Shown: positions 9,000-16,832, counted from the stretch's first letter. The stretch is DNA of 24,562 bases from Chara braunii (GCA_003427395.1 BFEA01000830.1:243377-267938), one strand, 5' to 3'. Notes: generated by a model from the sequence alone, not told the origin. Numbers and translations: made by a program.

Positions 9000-9400
9000 G
9001 CAGCCTCACAATCAATGAGCAACTCCTAGCTTTCCCCTAAACCAGACTCAGCACTTCCAAAGATAAAATCAACGTGCCAAATATCTGCCATCGCTGTCGT
9101 GTTCTCACTACCAAGACTATACGCGGCCTCAAAGGTTGTCTTGGTAGTACCTCCTAGTTCGCCACTGGATTGCCTTCCTCCCTCGACAAATCCCCAGATC
9201 TATCTACCAGGCCTCACGCTCCTCCTACAAAACAGGTCACAGGGAAAACACCCCAGCACCGGCCACCGTCATTCTGGCATCAGCAAACCAAGACCTCAGA
9301 ACACTACTACTCTAGCAAACACCAGCTAAGATTCAGCTATCCCTGAAATCCTGGTATCCATAATAGAAGAAACCAAATGTCGCCCAGGGAGTGTCACAAC
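9000..9400 (+). repeat. Family E repeat, copy 3
   Basis: It carries CAACTCCTAGC, GATTGCCTTCCTCCCTCGAC, CAGATCTATCTACCAGGCCT, a GGTCACAGGG box and CATTCTGGCATC in the same order as the copies at 195 and 655. It is more diverged than those two are from each other. Confidence 0.7.
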
Positions 9401-9600
9401 CAACTAGTGTGGACATAGCCTAATTAGCTTAATTAGGGATGTACTAGGCCTGTCCTGGTTCTTTAAAGACAGCCGTCTGTCTCCCAGGCACTTGTGCAGT
9501 ACTGAAAAAGTTAGTGCTTAAAAATTTCCTCCCCCCCTCCTCCTTCCCACCCTGTTCCTTCGCTGCCTCCGCCTACAAAGAGTGTCGAAATTAGAAGACC
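9401..9600. other. Unassigned AT-rich segment with palindrome
   Basis: Contains CCTAATTAGCTTAATTAGG, a near-perfect palindrome near 9419-9437. The start TGTCACAACC could be an LTR edge, but it does not match the LTR start at 12725, so I make no call. Confidence 0.35.
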
Positions 9601-9865
9601 TTCCCCGTCAGCCCCAACTTAGAACAGTCCCATTCTCACACCCTACAACCCAGAGAAATCCAGTTCCCACCCAAAGTATTCCTTTGCCTGCCCCATACCC
9701 TAATCTGCCTCCGCTGAGGTTTGATGTTCGCCCTCACATCTGCCCCAGCCCCAAAGTAGAGTATCCCCCACAGTCTGTTCATACCCCCTCCCAAGCATCA
9801 CTACCCTCCTTGTGAAGCCCGTGTAGAGCAGAGCTCACCCCCTCCAAGAAACCCTCGTACAAATT
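9601..9865 (+). repeat. Family E2 pyrimidine-rich module, copy 2
   Basis: Resembles 1166-1400: CCTCCGCTGAGGTTTGATG, CACAGTCTGTTCATACCCCC and CTCCTTGTGAAGCCCGTG occur in matching order. It lies just upstream of the truncated Ty3 element. Confidence 0.55.
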
Positions 9866-9947
9866 TTTGAAAGAAAACCATTCAGATGTAGATACTCACC
9901 ATCAGAAAGAATGGAGTAGATGGTGTGGTTAGGTGGCCCATGAGAAA

Positions 9948-10775
9948 GCTTTTGACACACTCTCAAGGGACATGCCGGCCGAGTTGGATGAACTTCGGCA
10001 ACAACTGAAAGAGCTGACAGAGAAGGGATGGATCCGGCCGAGTACTTCCCCCTACGGATCTCCAGTACTATTTGTACCGAAGAAGGGGGGTACATTAAGG
10101 ATGTGCATTGATTATAGAGGCCTCAATGCCATCACAGTAAAGAACGCAGAGCCTCTACCTCGCATAGACGACCTATTGGATAGGGTGCAGGGATGTAAGT
10201 ACTATAGCAAGATAGACTTAAAATCCGGCTACCATCAGATTGCAATAAGACTTGAGGATCAGCACAAGACTGCTTTTCAGACCAGATACGGTCTGTATGA
10301 GTTTGTAGTGATGCCCTTTGGCCTTTGCAATGCGCCGGGTGCATTCCAGCACGCCATGAATAGGATCTTCCATGACCACTTAGATAAGTTTGTCGTACTC
10401 TACCTTGACGATATTCTTATCTTTAGTAAGTCTGTCGAAGAGCATGCATAGCACGTTGAGACTGTATTTTCACTCTTGCGACAACACAAGTATAAGGTCA
10501 ACCTAGAGAAATGCGAGTTCGGACGCACTAAGATCTTATGCTTGGGTCATGAAGTATCCGCGGAAGGTATTAGGCCAGAAGATGCGAAGGTGGCTAGTAT
10601 CAGGGACTGGCCACGACCTCAGACTGTTACTGAGGTCAGATCTTTCTTAGGAATGTGCGGCTACTATAGAAACTTCGTAAAGAACTATTCTACAGTCGCC
10701 TCTCCTTTGACTGAGCTAACTCGACTTGACACGCCGTGGGACTGGAGTGATGAGTGCGAGGCTGCTTTCAAATGA
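9948..10775 (+). pseudogene. pol: Ty3/gypsy reverse transcriptase, broken by nonsense codons
   Basis: From about 9972 the frame carries [11 protein letters not shown], then [35 protein letters not shown] and the catalytic box YLDDILIF. The YLDD codons are at 10401-10412. The aspartate of KIDLKSG and the two of YLDD are the metal-binding residues of this family, and all are present. A TAG at 10449-10451 interrupts the thumb and connection region. The same frame resumes through RPEDAKVASIRDWP and RSFLGMCGYYRNFVKNY to a TGA at 10773-10775. The frame's first residues before PAELDEL do not fit Ty3 and mark the truncation edge. It has no ATG at the start and would not be made as a normal protein. 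Confidence 0.93.
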
Positions 10776-11216
10776 TTGAAGCATGCACTCATGAATCATG
10801 GAGTTCTCATGGTGCCCGATCCTCAGAAGCCATTCATTGTAACCACTGACGCAAGCCAATACGGCATTGGCGCAGTGCTGGCTCAATAGGATGGGAAGAA
10901 GTTGAGACCGATTGAGTACATGAGCAAAACGATGCCATCAAAGAAACTGGCAAAATCCACCTACGATAGGGAACTCTATGCTCTCTACAAGGCACTTGTC
11001 CATTGGAGGCACTTTCTGTTAGGACGGTTCTTCTATCTGAGAACTGACCATCAGACCCTTAAATGGATCAAGACTCAACCGGCTTTTTCTGATGCACTCA
11101 AGCGTTGGATTGAGGTCATAGATCAGCATGACTTCAAGCTAGAGTATCTGAAGGGAGAGTACAACAAGGTTGCAAATGCGCTGTCACGAAGAGCAGACTA
11201 CCGCGCTAGTTTCTGA
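10776..11216 (+). pseudogene. pol: Ty3/gypsy RNase H, catalytic Asp replaced by Asn
   Basis: It continues the RT frame: TTDASQYGIGAVLAQ, a TAG at 10887-10889, then RPIEYMSK, YDRELYALYKALVHWRHFLLG, RTDHQTLKWI and NKVANALSRR. The family quartet is D in TDAS, E in DREL, D in RTDH and D in the ADALSR box. The last reads AAT (Asn) at 11175-11177, so a catalytic aspartate is lost. After SRRADY the frame shifts by one base near 11200. The shifted frame continues the linker from ALVSDFG onward. Confidence 0.9.
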
Positions 11217-11463
11217 CTTTGGTGTATCTGAGGAACTAACTCAATCGCTGGTGGGAGCCTATCAGGAAGACCTTGTCACGATGGACATCATACGCAAACT
11301 TCAGGCAAAAGACAAGGCCACAGAAAATGAGTTTGTGATGGTGGACGGGCTTCTCTTTCTTGATAAGGCCGGATTTAAAAGACTAGTTGTACCATCTAGT
11401 GAACGTTTGTGTAGTTTATTCTTAGGAGAATAGTACATCGATTTTGGTGGCTTGGAATGCTAG
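11200..11463 (+). pseudogene. pol: RNase H-integrase linker and damaged integrase zinc finger
   Basis: In the shifted frame a ~75-residue linker runs from ALVSDFG to LCSLFLGE and stops at TAG 11431-11433. Ty3 integrases have an HHCC zinc finger here. The HH half that should follow LFLGE is missing. The next recognisable piece, VHRFWWLGML, lies in another frame directly after the stop. The CC half (CQVC) follows at about 11485-11500. I infer a deletion of a few dozen bases plus a compensating frameshift. Confidence 0.8.
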
Positions 11464-12687
11464 ATGACGCGAAGAGTAGAGACCTGTCAGGTCTGTCAGC
11501 GGGACAAGCCGCGAACTCAAGCACCGCTTGGGTCGCTGAAGCCCTTATTTATCCTCGCTGGTCCAGGACAGAGTGTTTCCATGGACTTCATCTACACCCT
11601 GGTGACCAGTAGGAGTGGCAAGAGGCACATCTTTGTCATCATTGATCGATTCACCAAATACGCTAGAATAATTGCCATGCTAGAGACCACAAGGACTGAC
11701 CACGTCATCAAGTTGTTTATGGACAACTGGGTACGTGATTTTGGACTACCAAAGTCAATCATTAGTGACAGCGATGTCCGATTCACAAGTGAGTTGTGGA
11801 AGAAGACTGCTGAGCAGATGGGCAGTCAACTTCAGATGACTTCAGGGAATCATCCCGAAGCCAACGGACAGGCCGAACAGATGAACGAAGTTGTACAACA
11901 CCTGCTGAGGCATTACATCAAGCCCAACCAGGATGATTGGGATGAGAAGTTGCCTCTCATCGCCAACCTGTACAACAACGCTGTACACAGCAGTACCGAC
12001 GTTAGTCCTAATCAGCTACACTTGGGATGGAAGCCTAGATCAGCTCTGGACTTCCTCCTCGACCCTCTGCAACTCCAGGCACACTTGAGTATGGTGTGCA
12101 ATATGAGAGAGAAGTTGCTACAGCAAGCTGTCGAACACATCAAGAAAGCTCAGCAAGCAATGATTGCTTCTGAGAACAAACATCATCGGCAGTCCTCATT
12201 TCAGGTAGGGGAACGTGTCTGGGTCAAGGCTAGTGAGTTAGGACAGGAATTCGGAATCTCTCGCAAACTAATGCCTCAGTATTTTGGCCCATGGGAAGTC
12301 CTAGATATAGTTGGGGATGAGATGGATGGTCCTACCTATGTTATCCGTATCCCTGGTCACTTACACACTCACCCTGTCTTTCATGCCTCAAAGCTTGCAC
12401 CTTTCGCTGAGACAGATCAATTCCCTTCAAGGAGATCGATGCTGCCCCCAACCATGGATGGTCAAGTGGACATCGACGACAATTTGGATCACAGAGATCT
12501 GCCTGTTCCAAAGCCATTGGGTAGAGGAAGACCTCCAAAACCCAAGCGGGAGTATCGCGTCAGATTCAGGCATCATACGGATCCGAAGGAAGATCGATGG
12601 TTCACCAGAGAGGAACTGATTGACACAGCTCCTCAAGTGGTGGCTGAATATGAGAGAATGTTAAAAGGGAACGCACCTGCAAAGTAA
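11464..12687 (+). CDS. pol: Integrase core, GPY/F module and chromodomain-like tail (pol C-terminal fragment)
   Basis: A 407-codon frame with no stops, apparently the surviving 3' part of pol. Residues 8-12 hold CQVCQ, the CC half of the zinc finger. The DDE core follows: D in SMDFI near residue 41, D in ISDSDVRF near 103, and E in the GQAEQMN motif near 139. A GPY/F-type module with PQYFGPWEVL lies near residues 273-282, then an acidic linker and an RPPKPKR segment. The last ~45 residues (YRVRFRHHTDPKEDRWFTRE onward) look like a chromodomain, as in chromoviruses, where it directs insertion to heterochromatin. The ATG at 11464 lies just after a stop and is only the first available start. Upstream lesions mean that translation would have to begin independently. 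Confidence 0.9.
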   Translation: MTRRVETCQVCQRDKPRTQAPLGSLKPLFILAGPGQSVSMDFIYTLVTSRSGKRHIFVIIDRFTKYARIIAMLETTRTDHVIKLFMDNWVRDFGLPKSIISDSDVRFTSELWKKTAEQMGSQLQMTSGNHPEANGQAEQMNEVVQHLLRHYIKPNQDDWDEKLPLIANLYNNAVHSSTDVSPNQLHLGWKPRSALDFLLDPLQLQAHLSMVCNMREKLLQQAVEHIKKAQQAMIASENKHHRQSSFQVGERVWVKASELGQEFGISRKLMPQYFGPWEVLDIVGDEMDGPTYVIRIPGHLHTHPVFHASKLAPFAETDQFPSRRSMLPPTMDGQVDIDDNLDHRDLPVPKPLGRGRPPKPKREYRVRFRHHTDPKEDRWFTREELIDTAPQVVAEYERMLKGNAPAK

Positions 12688-12710
12688 GCATCTCAGCGGA
12701 CTTTCGAAGC

Positions 12711-12724
12711 TAAGGGGGATGGCA
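12711..12724 (+). promoter_or_regulatory. Polypurine tract (plus-strand primer site)
   Basis: A purine-rich AAGGGGGATGG lies 25 bases after the pol stop and directly before TGTCAGG. This is the position and composition expected for the plus-strand priming site of a Ty3/gypsy element. Confidence 0.75.
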
Positions 12725-13800
12725 TGTCAGGATTGAGCCCTCAAGAAGGGGCCTTCCCATGATGTACATGTTCTGGGCTAAGGCCCCAGCAAGCCTCGTG
12801 CCCGCCCTAAGTGAAGGCGGGCCAGCAAATCAACAAGAGACCTCTGTGCAAACATTTCACGAAGTGGGGTCCATACAGTTGCAGCACGCCAGTTGGTTGG
12901 AGTGCACCGAGTATCGGAGCTCTGCAAATGCAGAAATCCCAGGGCCCCAGAATTGGTTAGGCCCTGGGCACATAAACGTGAGGCCGACAATGCATGCTGG
13001 ATGTAGAGGCCGAAAATGCCAATGGGAAACCGGTCCACTATCTGAATCTGGCCGCAGGCCTTGATGAAAGAGGTGCAACTGCATCTCCTGGGCCCCAACC
13101 GCATTGGGCCTGGGTACAGGTACTGGGGCCCAGGCTCAGGCTCATGGGAGGTCGCCCACACGCAACACTGGCATATAGGCAGGGAGGGCGAGTGGGCAGG
13201 GATCTTGGCCAATGCAGGCATTGCGGGCACGCTGCTGCATTGTAGCGCTGCACTTGCGCTGCGGCTGAGGGAGACAGGCTAGCGCTAAGCGGTAGAGTGC
13301 AGCCTGGGCGCAGGGCGCTGGCGGCCATAGCCGGGCTGCCTGTTGGCGCAAAGGAGGTGAAGGGCGAAGGTGGTTCTTCGGAGGTGAAGGGCGCTGTGTG
13401 GGATAACAAGGGAGAGTGAGGGTGAAGAGAGAGACGTACCTGGTGGAGAGGAAGTCGGCATTGGTGTTGACGTCATCACTCGCTGGTCGTCAAGTTGTCT
13501 GGTTGCTTTCATGCTGTAGTTGTAGTGATAGGCTGTAGAGTAGGTACGGCGCCTGGCGCCATTCAAGAGAGAGAGCTACATTGGGTTATGCTGTTGGTGT
13601 TGCCCGATTGGGCTTGGACATTGACTCACGATTCTTCTGTATCGTTCTCAAATGGATGGTTACTCGGTTCCATTGTGCTATCTGCTCTTGCTTTGACTAC
13701 GTGGACTTCAGTGTGATTTTGCAATCTGGATTTCTGTGCTTCGTCCACATTCATGTTCCTTGCATAAGTGAGGAGAGAGAGTTGTTCAATTTGAAATAAC
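12725..13800 (+). repeat. Putative 3' LTR (end uncertain)
   Basis: Starts with TGTCAGGATT right after the polypurine tract. The region is non-coding; several 60-150 codon frames overlap on both strands with no known domain. A CA end and a repeat of the first bases could not be found because no 5' LTR exists in the window. The estimated end at about 13800 is where composition changes to T-rich DNA, so the real LTR may be shorter. Confidence 0.5.
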
Positions 13801-14176
13801 TTCAAATAAGCTTAAGCATATCCTTCCTTTCTTTTTCCTTTTTTTCCCTGCTTGAAAAGGATCTGTTCTGTAGGTCATACACTTTTTTTTTTCCAGAAAT
13901 ATTTTTTTCTAAAAGCCGGGAACCGGGCCTGACGTCCATCACAAAAAATTGTGCAGCCCCTCTGAGAGAATAAGGCGTCACCGGCCAAACCCTCCGCAGG
14001 GACCACCACCAGTGATCCGCCAACAATCCACAACTACAAGCCCTGTCTTCCTAAACGGTACACCGAAGTCTATACAACCCTCTTCCATTTTTTTTTTTCT
14101 TTGAATCACAAAAAGGAAACAAACAGCCAACATTACACAAACCTCTTTAGGTCATAAACTTTCCTGTATCTACTAG
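13801..14176. other. T-tract-rich spacer, unassigned
   Basis: Several T-runs (13878-13892, 13903-13909, 14089-14099) and a segment AACCGGGCCTGACGTCC that faintly resembles the GGGCCCAGTGCCC end of family H. It could be minus-strand retroposon ends. No gene was seen. Confidence 0.35.
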
Positions 14177-14292
14177 TTTTTTCTTTTTTTTTTTTCCAAT
14201 TTGAATTTGGAAATGTATGGTATCCATGCGCAGGGGCTATGCTAAAGCAGGCTTCTCTGTATTGTTCCAATTTAACGGATGTCTCGAAGGAC
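14177..14292 (-). pseudogene. U6 snRNA retropseudogene with A-tail
   Basis: Read on the minus strand from 14292, the sequence starts GTCCTTCGAGACATCCG. It continues TAAATTGGAACAATACAGAG, and after an extra segment AGCATAGCCCCTGCGCATGG. These match the U6 5' stem-loop, the ACAGAGA box and the AGC/internal stem-loop region. About six extra bases lie between ACAGAGA and AGC, a spacing that is fixed in working U6, and the 3' end is diverged. It ends in an A-rich tail (T-run at 14177-14195 on the plus strand) instead of the U-run of a real gene. I therefore read it as a LINE-mobilised retrocopy. No target duplication was found. Confidence 0.85.
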
Positions 14293-14366
14293 AGCTTGGG
14301 CGTTTCCTAATGGATGATTTACTATGGCATGATGATGGGTGATGATGGATGATGATGGGAGATGAA

Positions 14367-14370
<4 letters not shown>

Positions 14371-14398
<28 letters not shown>

Positions 14399-14438
14399 NN
14401 NNNNNNNNNNNNNNNNNNNNNNNNNNNNNNNNNNNNNN

Positions 14439-14474
<36 letters not shown>
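14371..14474. other. Assembly gap flanked by poly-T and poly-A
   Basis: Forty Ns at 14399-14438 sit between about 28 T on the left and 36 A on the right. The gap length is probably nominal. Opposed homopolymers suggest an unresolved fold-back or two retroposon tails facing each other. Confidence 0.95.
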
Positions 14475-14476
<2 letters not shown>

Positions 14477-14502
14477 AAAAAATAAAAAAAATCGAGGAGG
14501 CT

Positions 14503-14885
14503 CAGTGTCGGTCGGACAAGAATGGCTCGCTGTTTGATTGTGTGGCTATATCTATGGTGATACTTTGTCCGGCTGTCGCATTGAACGGACTTGGCTTGGC
14601 TGTCTGAAGAAATGTCCCTCGCCTTTTTTTTTTGTTTTTTTTTTGTTGAGTCTGTCTGACAAGAATGGCTTTGGCTATCTATGGTGGTGCTTTGTCCGGC
14701 TGTCCCATTGAATGGACCTGGCTTGGCTCACTGAAGCAATCTCCCTCGCCTTTTTTGTTATTTTTCTTTTTTCAGTGTCTGTGTGACAAGAATGGCTCAT
14801 TGTTTGATTGTGTGGCTATATCTATGGTGGTGCTTTGTCCGGCTGTTGCATTGAACGGACCTGGCCTGGCTTTGCTTCAGACTGC
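14503..14885 (+). repeat. Triplicated ~125-bp unit upstream of the permease gene
   Basis: Units start at 14503, 14648 and 14773. Each runs from a (C/G)AG followed by TGTC or TCTG through GACAAGAATGGCT, TATCTATGGTG, CTTTGTCCGGCTGT, CATTGAA(C/T)GGAC and TGGC. Units 1 and 2 end in CTCCCTCGCC plus a T-rich run. Unit 2 lacks about 16 bases near its start. The T-run before unit 3 ends in TTTTTTCAG, which is the form of a 3' splice acceptor. The third unit merges into the 5' region of the permease gene, so the array may be duplicated 5'-UTR or intron-exon boundary sequence. Confidence 0.85.
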
Positions 14886-14967
14886 AAAGGGTGTGCCTGC
14901 TCAATGGCAAAGTACATGGGCGGCACAGGGCTCAGAAGTAGGTCAGCCCTGGAGACAACGAAGCTGC

Positions 14968-16512
14968 ATGAGCCGCTTTGTCGGCAGATTGGTCGCGAAA
15001 AAGTCTCTAGAGGACATCCGCGATGAAGCAATGCAAACAGAGCTCAAGAGATCTCTTGGGTGGTTAGACCTGACGATGCTCGGAATTGGTGGGATCATTG
15101 GCGCGGGAATATTTGTTTTGACGGGAACCGCGGCGGCAGAGCGTGCCGGACCCGCGATTATCCTATCTTTCTTGTTTGCTGGAGTCGCATCCGCATTAGC
15201 GGCATTGTGCTATGCCGAGCTGGCATCCATGATTCCCGTCTCCGGCAGTGCGTACACGTATACGTACGCAACTCTGGGAGAGTTTATGGCGTGGTTCATC
15301 GGTTGGGACCTCATGCTGGAGTACCTGGTCTCTGCTGCCGCCGTCGCTGTCAGCTGGGCCGCTTATTTTAAGAGCTTTTTCAAGCAAGTGTTCGATGTGG
15401 ATTTGGCGGATTCGTGGACGGTAACCCCTTTCGAGTTCTCGCAATCAGATACCTCTGTGACCAAAACGGACGGGTATTTCAACGCCGTTGCGTGTGCAGT
15501 TCTGCTGGTTGTGATGTTGATCCTCGCGTGGGGTATTCGGGAGTCCTCGACAGTCAACGCGCTGATTGTGATCACGAAGATCGTCATTGTGCTCCTCGTC
15601 ATCGGATTTTGCGCAAAGTACGTCAAGACCGACAACTTCTCTCCGTTCGTTCCCGAACAGCAGCGTTGGGGGAAGTACGGATGGAGCGGCGTCTTACGAG
15701 GAGCCGTTGTCGTGTTCTTTGCATACATTGGCTTCGATGCCGTGTCGACTGTCGCCCACGAGAGCAAAAATCCTCAGCGGGATCTCCCCATCGGTATCTT
15801 ACTCTCTCTCGTTGTCTGCACCGTCCTTTACATCGCCGTATCCACGGTTATGGTAGGCGTCGTGAAGTACACTCAACTCAATGTATCGAACCCCATGGCA
15901 GCTGTTGTGGAGTTCACAGGGCAGAAGTGGTTGACGATCGTTGTGGACGTTGGGGCCCTCTGCGGTCTGTTTTCCGTCATGATGGTCGTATTTCTCGGCC
16001 AGACGAGAATCTTCTACTCCATGTCCAAAGACGGCCTCTTCCCGGCCTGGGGAGGTCGTGTTAACCGCAGGACGATGACTCCTGTAGCGTCTACTGTCGT
16101 CATCGGCATCTTTGGCGCGCTTCTTGCCTCCGTAGTGCCCCTGGATGTGCTGGCAGATCTGACGTCAATTGGAACCCTTTTGGCTTTTGCCCTCGTTTCT
16201 GCGGGCGTTATCATCCTTCGGTACACGCAGCCTCATGCTCCGCGGAAGTTTGTTGTTCCAGGTCCGTCGTGGGGCATCCCTGTTTTGAGCATCCTTTGTT
16301 GTGCAGGCTTGGCCAGCTTTTCGACTTTGTCGACGCTCTATCGACTCCTTATTTGGATGGGCATCGGGCTGATCTTCTACTTCCTCTACGGCTGGCGTCA
16401 CTCCATTTTGGGAAAGAAGATCGCAGCAAGAGAACCAGACCTCAATCTTGTGGAGCTGGAGAGCCGCAAAGACAGGCCTTCTCTACTTCACCCTCCTGCG
16501 GAGTATGCGTGA
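14968..16512 (+). CDS. APC-superfamily amino acid permease (cationic amino acid transporter-like)
   Basis: A 514-residue uninterrupted frame predicted to be a 12-helix membrane permease that carries amino acids, probably basic ones, across the plasma or vacuolar membrane. Helix 1 holds the family motif GIGGIIGAGIFVLTG (residues 39-53). Helix 6 holds FFAYIGFDAVSTVAHESKNP (250-269), followed by QRDLPIGI (270-277). Hydrophobic segments lie near 33-53, 62-85, 109-134, 173-191, 196-216, 241-262, 273-297, 322-345, 370-390, 396-416, 435-455 and 457-476. The C-tail is short and hydrophilic. I chose ATG 14968 because family similarity starts about 12 residues later and the upstream frame (open from 14665) only reads through the triplicated non-coding unit. 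Plant CATs are near 590 residues with 14 helices; this length is closer to prokaryotic-type homologues. No intron or damage was seen. Substrate specificity is inferred. Confidence 0.9.
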   Translation: MSRFVGRLVAKKSLEDIRDEAMQTELKRSLGWLDLTMLGIGGIIGAGIFVLTGTAAAERAGPAIILSFLFAGVASALAALCYAELASMIPVSGSAYTYTYATLGEFMAWFIGWDLMLEYLVSAAAVAVSWAAYFKSFFKQVFDVDLADSWTVTPFEFSQSDTSVTKTDGYFNAVACAVLLVVMLILAWGIRESSTVNALIVITKIVIVLLVIGFCAKYVKTDNFSPFVPEQQRWGKYGWSGVLRGAVVVFFAYIGFDAVSTVAHESKNPQRDLPIGILLSLVVCTVLYIAVSTVMVGVVKYTQLNVSNPMAAVVEFTGQKWLTIVVDVGALCGLFSVMMVVFLGQTRIFYSMSKDGLFPAWGGRVNRRTMTPVASTVVIGIFGALLASVVPLDVLADLTSIGTLLAFALVSAGVIILRYTQPHAPRKFVVPGPSWGIPVLSILCCAGLASFSTLSTLYRLLIWMGIGLIFYFLYGWRHSILGKKIAAREPDLNLVELESRKDRPSLLHPPAEYA

Positions 16513-16610
16513 TGAATTGTTCTGTTCAGATTCGCGCAGTTGCATCCCTTAACACTACGGCAACGTGCAATTTGCAATCGTGGTAATTGCGACCTCAGCA
16601 CCTTCAGACC
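16513..16610 (+). other. Probable 3' UTR start of the permease gene
   Basis: Non-coding sequence after the TGA stop. An inverted pair, ATTGCGAC near 16588 and GTCGCAAT near 16636, could form a stem. I see no clear polyadenylation signal. Confidence 0.35.
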
Positions 16611-16611
16611 C

Positions 16612-16690
16612 TATGGCAAATCGCATAGTCAAGATAGTCGCAATCTGTCACGGCGGAAGTCCCGGGTTCACGTCCCGTGCAGTTAAACAG
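16612..16690 (+). pseudogene. tRNA-like fragment (resembles tRNA-Asp)
   Basis: Contains a B-box-like CGGGTTCACGTCCCG and, upstream, CTGTCAC, the anticodon loop of tRNA-Asp(GTC). A convincing acceptor stem and paired anticodon stem are missing, so this is a decayed tRNA or SINE head. A partial second copy follows at 16750-16832. Confidence 0.4.
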
Positions 16691-16749
16691 TTAAAGACCA
16701 AGTATCCGCCAGAGTCGCCTGGTTTAGGGCGCGCAGCCAGGCACGTTCC

Positions 16750-16832
16750 GCCATAGTCAGCAGCAGCAGGTGGAAGGCAATTGGCCATTCTAGCCAGAAG
16801 TCGCGGGTTCAAGTCCCGTGCACTTAAAGACC
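16750..16832 (+). pseudogene. Second tRNA-like fragment
   Basis: Shares GCCATAGTCA and CCGTGCA, then TTAAAGACCAAG with the preceding fragment, and has a well-paired T-arm, GCGGG TTCAAGT CCCGT, at about 16803-16819. No full cloverleaf can be folded by eye. Confidence 0.4.

Larger units (their letters stand above)
9945..13800 (+). mobile_element. 5'-truncated Ty3/gypsy (chromovirus-like) retrotransposon
   Basis: The order RT, RNase H, integrase, chromodomain-like tail, polypurine tract and LTR start is that of Ty3/gypsy elements. The gag region, protease and 5' LTR with primer-binding site are absent. Upstream DNA is family E2 repeat, so the element is either truncated or was overwritten by recombination. 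Nonsense codons at 10449, 10773 and 10887, a frameshift near 11200 and a lesion near 11430-11480 mean it cannot encode an intact polyprotein. The 3' end near 13800 is an estimate because no second LTR is present for comparison. Confidence 0.85.

Noticed and set aside
9408-9500. TGTCACAACC as the 5' LTR of the Ty3 element
   Set aside because: It does not match the LTR start TGTCAGGATT at 12725, and no primer-binding site follows.
12778-13409. Overlapping 120-150 codon frames on the minus strand within the putative LTR
   Set aside because: Several frames are open at once because of GC-rich composition. None resembles a known protein, and LTR identity fits better.
14665-14967. N-terminal extension of the permease frame
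   Set aside because: It reads through non-coding triplicated units and a T-rich run, and family similarity begins only after the ATG at 14968.
15060-16064. Additional open frames of 100-216 codons inside the permease gene
   Set aside because: They are shadow frames of the conserved permease reading frame and match no family.
16612-16690. Functional tRNA-Asp gene
   Set aside because: The acceptor and anticodon stems do not pair; only the T-arm and anticodon loop are tRNA-like.
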